DNA of 29,362 nucleotides from JALZAA01 sp035316025 (lineage in GTDB: Bacteria > Actinomycetota > Acidimicrobiia > IMCC26256 > JACDBD01): contig DATFXL010000117.1 in the NCBI GenBank assembly GCA_035316025.1, positions 1 to 29,362 of the forward strand, given 5' to 3'. Position numbers and translations under genes: made by a program. Shown here one piece after another: positions 17,880 to 24,234 of this stretch (its first letter is position 1; each line of letters begins with the position of its first letter). The notes beneath the pieces were generated by a model, which made no database searches, was not told the origin of the DNA, and saw only the letters and a list, made by a program, of their open reading frames with translations.

Positions 17880-18887
17880 CTACGCGACGTCGCGTCGGCG
17901 GCGGAACCAGCGCCGCGCCCGCTCGCGCGGCCGGGCCGGCTCGGCTTCATGCTCGTCGAGGGCGCGGGCGGCGAGGTGGTGCGCCTCCTCGATGAGCATC
18001 AGAGAATCGGAGAAGTCGAACAGCTCGCGCTCGTCGGACGGCGTCGGAAGGACGACGACCTCGACCTCGAGCGGCGCGTGCCGGAGCTCGAGCTCGAAGC
18101 GCTGGTTCCGGGAGATCGCGAACGCCCGCACGGCGACGTCGAGCGGGGAGCGGAGCCGCCGTTCCACGAGCGCGCCCGACACGTTGCACACGTACACGCG
18201 ATCGACGGGCCCGGCTAGGGCGTGCCAGAGCGGAACCGTGTTCGTCACCGCGCCGTCGACGAGCAGCCGCCCGTCGTGCTCGACCGGGGGGAAGAGCGCC
18301 GGGAGGGCGGTGCTGGCCAGCAGCGCCGGCTCCACCGGCCCTGACGCGAACACGACCTCGTCGCCGCTGGTCAGGTCGGTGGCGACGACGCGCAGCGGCA
18401 CCCTCGTCTCCGCGAACGTCGATGCCGTGTGGGCACGGTCGATGATCGAGAGGAGGCCCTCGTTCGTGAACAAGTGATCGTCGCGGCGCAGCACGTTCCA
18501 AGCCCGGGCCAGCCGACTACCCGGGAAGACCTCGCCCGATCGGATCGAGAGCCACACGTCGGCGAGATGGTCGACAGCGGTGACGGTCGGGTCGGTCGCG
18601 ACCACCGCGCCGTTGAGGGCGCCTGCCGAGGTGCCGACGACGACGTCGGGCTCGATGCCCCGCTCGAGCAGCGCCCGGAGCATGCCGACCTGACTGACGG
18701 CCTGGTTGCCGCCCCCCGACAGCACGAAAGCAGTACGCGGTCGGTCGACGGGGCGGATGCGGGGCGTCGCAGGAGTCGTCACGGGCCACACCTCGGGAGG
18801 GCGTCGGTCGGTCGTCGCAGCGACCTCATCTTCGTCGGGATCGGAACCCGCGTGAGGGACCATCACACCGAGGGAACGATCGCACAT
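17880..18887 (-). CDS. Patatin-like phospholipase family protein
   Basis: 335 aa from ATG 18887-18885. Later starts (ATG about 18863 or a GTG near residue 36) are possible because the first 45 residues are polar and lie before the conserved fold. The patatin signatures are present: a glycine-rich oxyanion loop S57-G-G-G60 within VLSGGGNQA, nucleophile S87 in GTSAG, and the dyad Asp D211 in VDGAV. The loop GGGNQA deviates from the usual GGGxRG. It is nearer a GGGGNLGA-type actinobacterial subgroup I recall. No signal peptide or membrane helix is seen, and the C-terminus is very Arg-rich. The predicted activity is acyl-ester hydrolysis of lipids; the substrate is unknown. The gene lies in opposite orientation between two complex I operons, and a functional link to them is not shown by sequence. 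Confidence 0.85.
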   Translation of the reverse strand: MCDRSLGVMVPHAGSDPDEDEVAATTDRRPPEVWPVTTPATPRIRPVDRPRTAFVLSGGGNQAVSQVGMLRALLERGIEPDVVVGTSAGALNGAVVATDPTVTAVDHLADVWLSIRSGEVFPGSRLARAWNVLRRDDHLFTNEGLLSIIDRAHTASTFAETRVPLRVVATDLTSGDEVVFASGPVEPALLASTALPALFPPVEHDGRLLVDGAVTNTVPLWHALAGPVDRVYVCNVSGALVERRLRSPLDVAVRAFAISRNQRFELELRHAPLEVEVVVLPTPSDERELFDFSDSLMLIEEAHHLAARALDEHEAEPARPRERARRWFRRRRDVA

Positions 18888-18907
18888 GACCGCCGATTCC
18901 CGGCGTC

Positions 18908-18939
18908 ACAAACGATCCGGCGACGCTCGCGCCGTTTGT
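18908..18939. promoter_or_regulatory. Inverted repeat, possible operator or hairpin upstream of nuoA2
   Basis: ACAAACG (18908-18914) and CGTTTGT (18933-18939) form a perfect 7-bp inverted repeat with an 18-bp spacer. GGCG/CGCC (18919-18922 and 18930-18933) could extend a hairpin. It lies in the divergent region between the patatin gene and nuoA2, and its right arm overlaps the -35 candidate. A regulator site is an inference. Confidence 0.35.
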
Positions 18940-18964
18940 AGGGCCAGAATTGCGCCGGTGTAAT
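18936..18964 (+). promoter_or_regulatory. Candidate promoter of the second nuo operon
   Basis: TTGTAG (18936-18941) and TGTAAT (18959-18964) are separated by exactly 17 nt, close to the primary-sigma consensus and the best promoter match I saw in the window. The -10 box covers the in-frame ATG at 18963, which argues that nuoA2 starts downstream at GTG 19005. This would give a leader of about 35 nt. Confidence 0.45.
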
Positions 18965-19004
18965 GTCCGTTCGGGTCCTACTCCCGTGGCCGGGGGGTCG
19001 CGCG

Positions 19005-19367
19005 GTGACGACGTACTACCAGACCTATCTCGCGGTCGCGGTGCTCGGCGCTGCCGCCGTGCTGATGTTCGGCGCCATGCTCGGCGTCGGGCGGCTGCTT
19101 CGCCCCACCCGGGTCCAGGACGAGAAGTACATCACCTACGAGGCCGGGTCCGACCCCGTCTCCGGCTTCGGTCAGTCGAACATCCGCTACTACGTCTACG
19201 CCTTGCTGTTCGTCATGTTCGACGTCGAAGCCGTGTTCATCTTCCCGTGGGCCGTCCGAATCGAGAGCCTCGGCGCGTTCGCAGTCGTGGAGATGGTCAT
19301 CTTCGTCGTGATCCTGGCGCTGGGCCTCGTGTACGCCTGGCGCAAAGGGGTGCTGCGGTGGGCTTAA
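19005..19367 (+). CDS. nuoA: Complex I subunit A (copy 2)
   Basis: 120 aa from GTG 19005, chosen because GGGGGG at 18992-18997 is well placed as ribosome-binding site and the candidate -10 box overlaps the upstream in-frame ATG at 18963. Three transmembrane helices are present, with the NuoA signature YEAGSDPVSGFG and, in helix two, FVMFDVEAVFIFPWA. The SDPV...QSNIRYY pattern resembles the NuoA of donor-less complex I forms and of Streptomyces nuo2 rather than copy 1. It lacks the long C-terminal tail of copy 1. It is the first gene of the 11-gene operon and overlaps nuoB2 by ten bases. Confidence 0.92.
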   Translation: MTTYYQTYLAVAVLGAAAVLMFGAMLGVGRLLRPTRVQDEKYITYEAGSDPVSGFGQSNIRYYVYALLFVMFDVEAVFIFPWAVRIESLGAFAVVEMVIFVVILALGLVYAWRKGVLRWA

Positions 19368-19873
19368 TCGAGCGGGGCAAGGTTCCCAAGCCGCTCACGT
19401 GGCTGCTCAACTACAGCCGCAAATACTCGCTGTGGATGTTCCAGTGGGGTCTGGCCTGCTGCGCGATCGAGATGGGCGCCGCCCTTGCCAGCCCCCGCTA
19501 CGACATGATGCGCCTCGGCGTCATCCCGTTCCCGGCTAGCCCCCGCCAGGCGGACCTCGTGGTGATCTCGGGCACCGTCACCGACAAGATGGCGCCCGCG
19601 ATCAAGCGGCTGTACGAGCAGATGCCGGATCCCAAGTACGTCATCTCCATGGGGGCGTGCGCCAACTGCGGCGGCCCCTACTGGGACTCGTACTCCGTCA
19701 CCAAGGGCGTCGACCAGATCATCCCGGTTGACGTGTACGTGCCGGGCTGCCCGCCACGCCCCGAGGCATTGCTGCAGGGCATCGTCCTGCTCCAGGAGCG
19801 CATCCAGCAGGAAGGCCTGGGGAACGACGAGCTCAAGGCGCGCTGGACCGGGGAGCCGATCGTCGTTGGCTGA
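19358..19873 (+). CDS. nuoB: Complex I subunit B (copy 2), N2 cluster subunit
   Basis: 171 aa from GTG 19358, overlapping nuoA2 by ten bases. N2 ligands are C34-C35, C101 and C131. An extra Cys, C104, sits three residues after C101 in a GACANCGGPYWDSY segment, where copy 1 has GVCASTGGMFNNY. The ASPRQADLVVISG block and YVPGCPPRPEAL are intact, so N2 should assemble normally. The N-terminus differs from copy 1 (KVPKPLTWLLNYSRKYSLW). It passes electrons from NuoI2 to quinone at the NuoD2 interface. It overlaps nuoC2 by eight bases. Confidence 0.95.
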   Translation: MGLIERGKVPKPLTWLLNYSRKYSLWMFQWGLACCAIEMGAALASPRYDMMRLGVIPFPASPRQADLVVISGTVTDKMAPAIKRLYEQMPDPKYVISMGACANCGGPYWDSYSVTKGVDQIIPVDVYVPGCPPRPEALLQGIVLLQERIQQEGLGNDELKARWTGEPIVVG

Positions 19874-20726
19874 CGACCTCGAGCGCGAGCAGAGTGGCGC
19901 CGCCGAAGAGGTGAGCGTCGAACAGCAGCTCGCGCGCACGGACGAGCCGGCTGCCGCCGAGCAGGCGCGCGCCGATGCCGACGAGGCCGACGCGCCGCCG
20001 ACCGAGGAGCAGGCGGAGGGCGAGTCACGCCCCCTCGACGACACCGAGCACGAGCTCCTCGCGCGCCTCGAGCGCGAGCTCGGCGACGGGATCGTCGAGT
20101 CCGCCGACGCGTTCGGGATGCTCGTCGTGCGCGTGAAGCCGGAGGCCTGGCGACGGGCGGCCGAGGTGAGCAAGCGCGAGCTCGAGTGCGACTACCTGTC
20201 CTTCATCTCCGGCATCGACTGGCAGCCCGCGCCCCGCGAAGGCGACGAAGCGGGCGGCGACACGTCCTCACCCGTGCAGCCGACCGAGATGTCGTTCGGC
20301 GTCGGGGGGTCGGCCGGCCGCATGCAGGTGTTCGCGCACGTCGAGTCCACCCGGCGCCACTGGGGCGTCACGCTCAAGACCGACGTCGACGAGCGCGACC
20401 CGCACGCCGAGTCGTGGGTGACGACGTACCCCGGCGCCGACTGGCACGAGCGCGAGTGCTGGGAGATGTTCGGGATCGCGTTCCACGGCCATCCGAGTCT
20501 GCGGCACCTCTATCTCCCGTCGGAGTTCGAGGGTCATCCGCTGCGCAAGGACTACCCGTTGCTCGCCCGGGTCGTGAAGCCGTGGCCCGGCCTCGTGGAC
20601 GTCGAGCCCATGCCGGGGGAGGACACCCCGGCGGCCCAGAACGGCAACGCGACCGCGGACGCGGACAAGGGTGGTGGTGCGGAGGCGGCGCAGGCCGCAG
20701 ACGCGGACGAAGGAGAGAGCTCGTGA
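19866..20726 (+). CDS. nuoC: Complex I subunit C (copy 2), with long acidic extensions
   Basis: 286 aa from TTG 19866, with GGGGAG at 19850-19855 as ribosome-binding site; GTG 19911 is an alternative start. The conserved 30 kDa domain runs from about residue 60 to 250, with the signature DWHERECWEMFGIAFHGHP and a GHPLRKDYPL block near its end. It is flanked by low-complexity acidic arms: about 60 residues rich in Glu, Ala and Asp at the N-terminus, and about 35 at the C-terminus. Copy 1 has only a short acidic N-terminus. NuoC connects NuoD with the peripheral arm. Without NuoG here, the arms lie where an electron-input partner would dock, which is an inference. It overlaps nuoD2 by four bases. 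Confidence 0.92.
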   Translation: MADDLEREQSGAAEEVSVEQQLARTDEPAAAEQARADADEADAPPTEEQAEGESRPLDDTEHELLARLERELGDGIVESADAFGMLVVRVKPEAWRRAAEVSKRELECDYLSFISGIDWQPAPREGDEAGGDTSSPVQPTEMSFGVGGSAGRMQVFAHVESTRRHWGVTLKTDVDERDPHAESWVTTYPGADWHERECWEMFGIAFHGHPSLRHLYLPSEFEGHPLRKDYPLLARVVKPWPGLVDVEPMPGEDTPAAQNGNATADADKGGGAEAAQAADADEGESS

Positions 20727-21889
20727 GCGCCGACTTCGCCGTCGACCGGCAGGCGTGGCGCCACCTGGCCGACGCGCAGGTGAACGTCGAGCTCGACACG
20801 GGCGACATGATCCTCAACCTCGGGCCGCAGCACCCGGCCACGCACGGCACGCTGCGGCTCGTCGTCCGGCTCGACGGCGAGCGGGTGATCTCGGCCGACC
20901 CCGTCATCGGCTACATGCACCGCGGCTACGAGAAGCTCACCGAGTTCCGTACCTACCCCCAGATCACGACGCTCATCAACCGCATCGACTGGCTGTCGAG
21001 CTTCGCCAACGAGGTGCCGTTCCTGCACGGCGCCGAGATGCTCATGGACATCGAGGCGCCTCCGCGGGCGCTGTACATCCGCACGATCCTCACCGAGCTG
21101 TCGCGCATCGCGACGTTCATGCTGTTCCTCGGCGAGATGGGCCTGCAGGTGGGCGCGCTCACTCCGCCGTTCTACGGCTTCCGTGACCGGGAGCACGTCC
21201 TCAACCTCATCGAGGCGGCCACCGGCGGCCGTTTCCACCCCAACTTCAACCGCATCGGCGGCCTGAAGGACGACCTGCCGTGGGGCTGGATCAACGAGTG
21301 CCGCAACGGCATGAAGGTCGTGCTCGACGCGTGCGACACGTTGGAGGAGCTCGTCGCCGAGAACGAGATCTTCGAGGCCCGCACACGGTCCATCGGCATC
21401 ATTCCGCGCGAGGTGGGAGCGGAGTACGGCGTCTCGGGATCGAATCTTCGGGCGTCGGGGGTCGACTGGGACCTTCGGCGGGACGGCAAGCCGTACCTCG
21501 TGTACCCGGAGCTCGACTACAAGGTGTGGACGCATCCGGACGGCGACTCGTACGCCCGTTACTGGGTGCGGCTCCAGGAGACGCGCGAGGCGGCGCGCAT
21601 GGTCATCCAGATGCTCGATCGCATCCCGTCCGGACCGATCATGGCGAAGGTCCCCCGCATCATCAAGGTGCCCGAAGGCGAGGTCTTCGTCGAGACCGAG
21701 AACCCGCTCGGTCAGATGGCGTACTACGTGATCTCGAAGGGCGCTACGGGCCCCTTCCGCGTCAAAATCCGTTCGGCGTCGTTCAGCAACGTGTCGATCC
21801 TTCCGTGGCTGCTGCGCGGCGTCTACGTCCCCGACGTGATCACGATCCTCGGCAGCTTGTACTTCATCCTGGGGGACATCGACCGGTGA
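20723..21889 (+). CDS. nuoD: Complex I subunit D (copy 2), quinone-site subunit with altered pocket
   Basis: 388 aa from GTG 20723, with AGGAGAG at 20710-20716 as ribosome-binding site. The GPQHPATHG motif supplies H41, equivalent to Thermus Nqo4 His38. The residue 49 positions later, Tyr87 in Nqo4 and Y114 in copy 1, is W90 (NRIDW). The residue 101 positions later, Asp139 in Nqo4 and D166 in copy 1, is Q142 (GLQVGALT). The IGYMHRGYEK and RTYPQ segments resemble the NuoD of reduced complexes, as I recall from Streptomyces NuoD2. The C-terminus ends in the conserved LGDIDR. It is otherwise an intact 49 kDa subunit. Its stop overlaps the nuoH2 start directly, with no nuoE, F or G between. Confidence 0.95.
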   Translation: MSADFAVDRQAWRHLADAQVNVELDTGDMILNLGPQHPATHGTLRLVVRLDGERVISADPVIGYMHRGYEKLTEFRTYPQITTLINRIDWLSSFANEVPFLHGAEMLMDIEAPPRALYIRTILTELSRIATFMLFLGEMGLQVGALTPPFYGFRDREHVLNLIEAATGGRFHPNFNRIGGLKDDLPWGWINECRNGMKVVLDACDTLEELVAENEIFEARTRSIGIIPREVGAEYGVSGSNLRASGVDWDLRRDGKPYLVYPELDYKVWTHPDGDSYARYWVRLQETREAARMVIQMLDRIPSGPIMAKVPRIIKVPEGEVFVETENPLGQMAYYVISKGATGPFRVKIRSASFSNVSILPWLLRGVYVPDVITILGSLYFILGDIDR

Positions 21890-22917
21890 TGGAGCTCGCG
21901 GTCGACGTCGGTTGGGGGACGATCCTCGCGATCAAGACGATCGTGGTCCTCGCGATCATCCCGCTCGGCGCCATCATCCTCGGGTACACGTTCCTGCTGA
22001 AGATGATGGCGCACATGCAGAGCCGGCTCGGTCCGATGGACCCGGGCGGGTTCCACGGGTGGTTCCAGCTCTTCGGCGACGGCATCAAGTTCATCCAGAA
22101 GGAGGACGTGATGCCGGCGGAGTCGGACCGGCGAATCTTCGCCATCGCGCCGGCGGTCGTCGTGATCTCGACCTTCCTCGTGTTCCTCGTGATCCCGGCG
22201 GGCCCCGACCTCGTCGTCAGCAACCTCGACGTCGGCGTGTTCTACGCATTGGCGGTGTCGAGCCTCGCCGTCGTCGGCGTGCTCATGGCCGGCTGGGCGA
22301 GCGCCAACAAGTTCGCGCTCCTCGGCGCGCTGCGCGCCGGTGCCCAGCTCATCGCCTACGAGCTGCCGCTGCTGCTGGCCGTGGTCGGCGTCGTCGTGAT
22401 GGCGGGCACGATGAGCCTGCAGGGCATCGTCGAGGCGCAGCAGAACGGTGCCATCTTCGGCTGGGACGGCATCGGCAACCCGTTCATCTTCGGCCAGATC
22501 ATCGGGTTCGCGCTCTTCCTCGTCGCCGCCCAGGCCGAGCTGACTCAGACGCCCTTCGACATGCCGGTCGCCGAGAGCGAGCTCGTCGCCGGCTACATGG
22601 TCGAGTACACGGGCTTTCGGTTCCTCTTCTTCTTCATCGGCGAGTTCGGCACCGCGTTCGCGTTCGCCGCCCTCGCCGCCACGCTCTTCCTCGGCGGCTG
22701 GGCGATCCCCCACGTCACCGACCCCGGCTGGTCGAACGTGCTGGGCCCGATCGTGCTGCTCACCAAGGTGATGCTCGTGGCGTTTCTCATGTTCTGGGTT
22801 CGGTTCACGTACCCACGCCTGCGCGAGGATCAGCTCCAAGCCGTGGCGTGGAAGTTCCTGATCCCGATCGGTCTCGCGAACATTCTCATCGCCGGCGCGT
22901 TGAAGGTGGCGTTCTAG
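21889..22917 (+). CDS. nuoH: Complex I subunit H (copy 2)
   Basis: 342 aa, ATG 21889 overlapping the nuoD2 stop (TGATG). Eight transmembrane helices are expected. The family motifs are QSRLGPMDPGGFHG and GIKFIQKED in the first loop, and a later FDMPVAESELVAGYMVEYTG block with the glutamates of the E-channel. The length is close to the standard 320-340 aa, without the extra C-terminal helix of copy 1. It forms the quinone tunnel with NuoB2 and NuoD2. In copy 1, nuoE, F and G stand between D and H; here D and H are directly fused in the operon order. nuoI2 follows with no gap. Confidence 0.95.
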   Translation: MELAVDVGWGTILAIKTIVVLAIIPLGAIILGYTFLLKMMAHMQSRLGPMDPGGFHGWFQLFGDGIKFIQKEDVMPAESDRRIFAIAPAVVVISTFLVFLVIPAGPDLVVSNLDVGVFYALAVSSLAVVGVLMAGWASANKFALLGALRAGAQLIAYELPLLLAVVGVVVMAGTMSLQGIVEAQQNGAIFGWDGIGNPFIFGQIIGFALFLVAAQAELTQTPFDMPVAESELVAGYMVEYTGFRFLFFFIGEFGTAFAFAALAATLFLGGWAIPHVTDPGWSNVLGPIVLLTKVMLVAFLMFWVRFTYPRLREDQLQAVAWKFLIPIGLANILIAGALKVAF

Positions 22918-23409
22918 ATGCCCAAGCTCCCGAAACCCAAGGCTCCGGGGCTGATCGGCGGCCTCGGCGTCACGTTCAAGACCATGCTCAAGGGCTCCGT
23001 CACGGTCCAGTACCCGCACGAGCGGGAGGACCCACCGACGCGGGCACGTGGCGTCATCGCGCTCAAAGAAGAGAACTGCACTGTGTGCATGCTCTGCGCC
23101 CGCCAGTGCCCGGACTGGTGCATCTACATCGAGGGCCACAAGGAGAAGCGGCCGCCCCGCCGCGAGGGCGGCCGGGAACGCACCGTCAGCCTGCTCGACC
23201 GCTTCGACATCGACTACGCGCTGTGCATGTATTGCGGCATCTGCGTGGAGGTGTGCCCCTTCGACGCGCTGTTCTGGAGCCCCGAGTACGAGTACTCCGA
23301 GGCCAAAATCGCCGACCTCCTGCACGACAAGGAGAAGCTCGGCGAGTGGATGGAGACCGTTCCCGAGCCGGAGCCGCTGGAAGTCGGCGCCGAGAGCGGG
23401 AAGAAGTAG
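22918..23409 (+). CDS. nuoI: Complex I subunit I (copy 2), 2x[4Fe-4S]
   Basis: 163 aa, ATG 22918 immediately after the nuoH2 stop. Two 4Fe-4S motifs are complete: C54-x2-C57-x2-C60-x3-C64-P and C103-x2-C106-x2-C109-x3-C113-P. The N-terminus is Pro/Lys-rich, then an amphipathic segment GLGVTFKTMLKG expected at the membrane. The linker between the clusters is four residues longer than in copy 1, and the C-terminal part is shorter. In an 11-subunit complex this is the most outward Fe-S subunit, so it is the likely docking point for the unknown electron donor (inference from known donor-less complex I forms). Confidence 0.95.
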   Translation: MPKLPKPKAPGLIGGLGVTFKTMLKGSVTVQYPHEREDPPTRARGVIALKEENCTVCMLCARQCPDWCIYIEGHKEKRPPRREGGRERTVSLLDRFDIDYALCMYCGICVEVCPFDALFWSPEYEYSEAKIADLLHDKEKLGEWMETVPEPEPLEVGAESGKK

Positions 23410-23425
23410 CGAGCAGGACGCCCGC

Positions 23426-23926
23426 ATGACCGCACAGAACGTCGCCTTCTGGGCCCTCGCGATCTCGATGGGAGCCGGCGCGATCGGCGTCGTCCGTTCG
23501 AAGAACATCGTGCACGCGGCGCTGTTCCTTGTCGTGGTACTCGTCGGCGCGGCCGCTCAATACATCGTCCTGCTCGCCGAGTTCGTCGGTGTTGTCCAGT
23601 TCTTCATCTACATCGGCGCCATCGCCGTGCTGTTCCTGTTCGGCATCATGCTCACCCGGGCGCCGATGCGGGCCGGAAACTTCGACAACGACCAGCGGTG
23701 GCCGGCGGCGGTCGTCGCGACCTTCCTGTTCTGCGTGCTGATCGCGCTGCTCGTGAACGCGTTCGGTCACGACGAGATCAAGCTCTCGGACGAGCTGCTG
23801 CGCGTGAGCCGGACGGGCCCCGTCGCCGACTCGATCTTCCGCAACTTCGTCGTGCCCTTCGAAGTCGTCTCGATGCTGCTGCTCGCCGCGCTGGTGGGAG
23901 CGGTGGTCATCGCCCGGAGGGACTGA
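23426..23926 (+). CDS. nuoJ: Complex I subunit J (copy 2)
   Basis: 166 aa, ATG 23426, 16 bp after nuoI2. Five transmembrane helices are visible. The conserved third helix reads VQFFIYIGAIAVLFLFGIML and carries the Tyr/Gly of the pi-bulge. The loop between helices four and five contains 'FRNFVVPFE', typical of the family. It ends at the membrane with a short basic ARRD tail, lacking the 50-residue charged tail of copy 1. It works with NuoA2, K2 and H2 in coupling. The gap to nuoK2 is two bases. Confidence 0.94.
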   Translation: MTAQNVAFWALAISMGAGAIGVVRSKNIVHAALFLVVVLVGAAAQYIVLLAEFVGVVQFFIYIGAIAVLFLFGIMLTRAPMRAGNFDNDQRWPAAVVATFLFCVLIALLVNAFGHDEIKLSDELLRVSRTGPVADSIFRNFVVPFEVVSMLLLAALVGAVVIARRD

Positions 23927-23928
23927 CC

Positions 23929-24228
23929 ATGGCGCTGAACCAGTATCTCGTCCTCAGCGCGTTCCTGTTCTGCACCGGCGTCTACGGCGTGCTGGCCCGC
24001 CGTAACGGCGTCCTCGTGCTGCTGTCGGTCGAGCTGATGCTCAACGCCGTCAATATCAACCTCGTTGCGTTCGCCGCGTTCACGAAGCAGGTCTCGGGCC
24101 AGGTGTTCGCTCTGTTCGTCATCACGATCGCCGCCGCCGAGGTGGGCGTCGGCCTGGCCATCGTGTTGCTGATCTACCGCAACATGCACAGCCCGGACCT
24201 CGACCGCGTCGACCAGCTCAAGGGCTGA
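23929..24228 (+). CDS. nuoK: Complex I subunit K (copy 2)
   Basis: 99 aa, ATG 23929, preceded by CGGAGG in the end of nuoJ2 as ribosome-binding site. It has three transmembrane helices with both membrane glutamates: E35 in VELMLNAVN and E71 in IAAAEVGVGLAI. The size is standard. It belongs to the E-channel next to NuoJ2 and NuoN2. The C-terminus (DRVDQLKG) matches the usual NuoK ending. The gap to nuoL2 is six bases. Confidence 0.95.
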   Translation: MALNQYLVLSAFLFCTGVYGVLARRNGVLVLLSVELMLNAVNINLVAFAAFTKQVSGQVFALFVITIAAAEVGVGLAIVLLIYRNMHSPDLDRVDQLKG

Positions 24229-24234
24229 CCCGCC

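Noticed and set aside
18963..19004. ATG at 18963 as the start of nuoA2
   Set aside because: It has no ribosome-binding site, overlaps the -10 candidate and adds a non-conserved stretch; GTG 19005 with GGGGGG eight bases before fits better.
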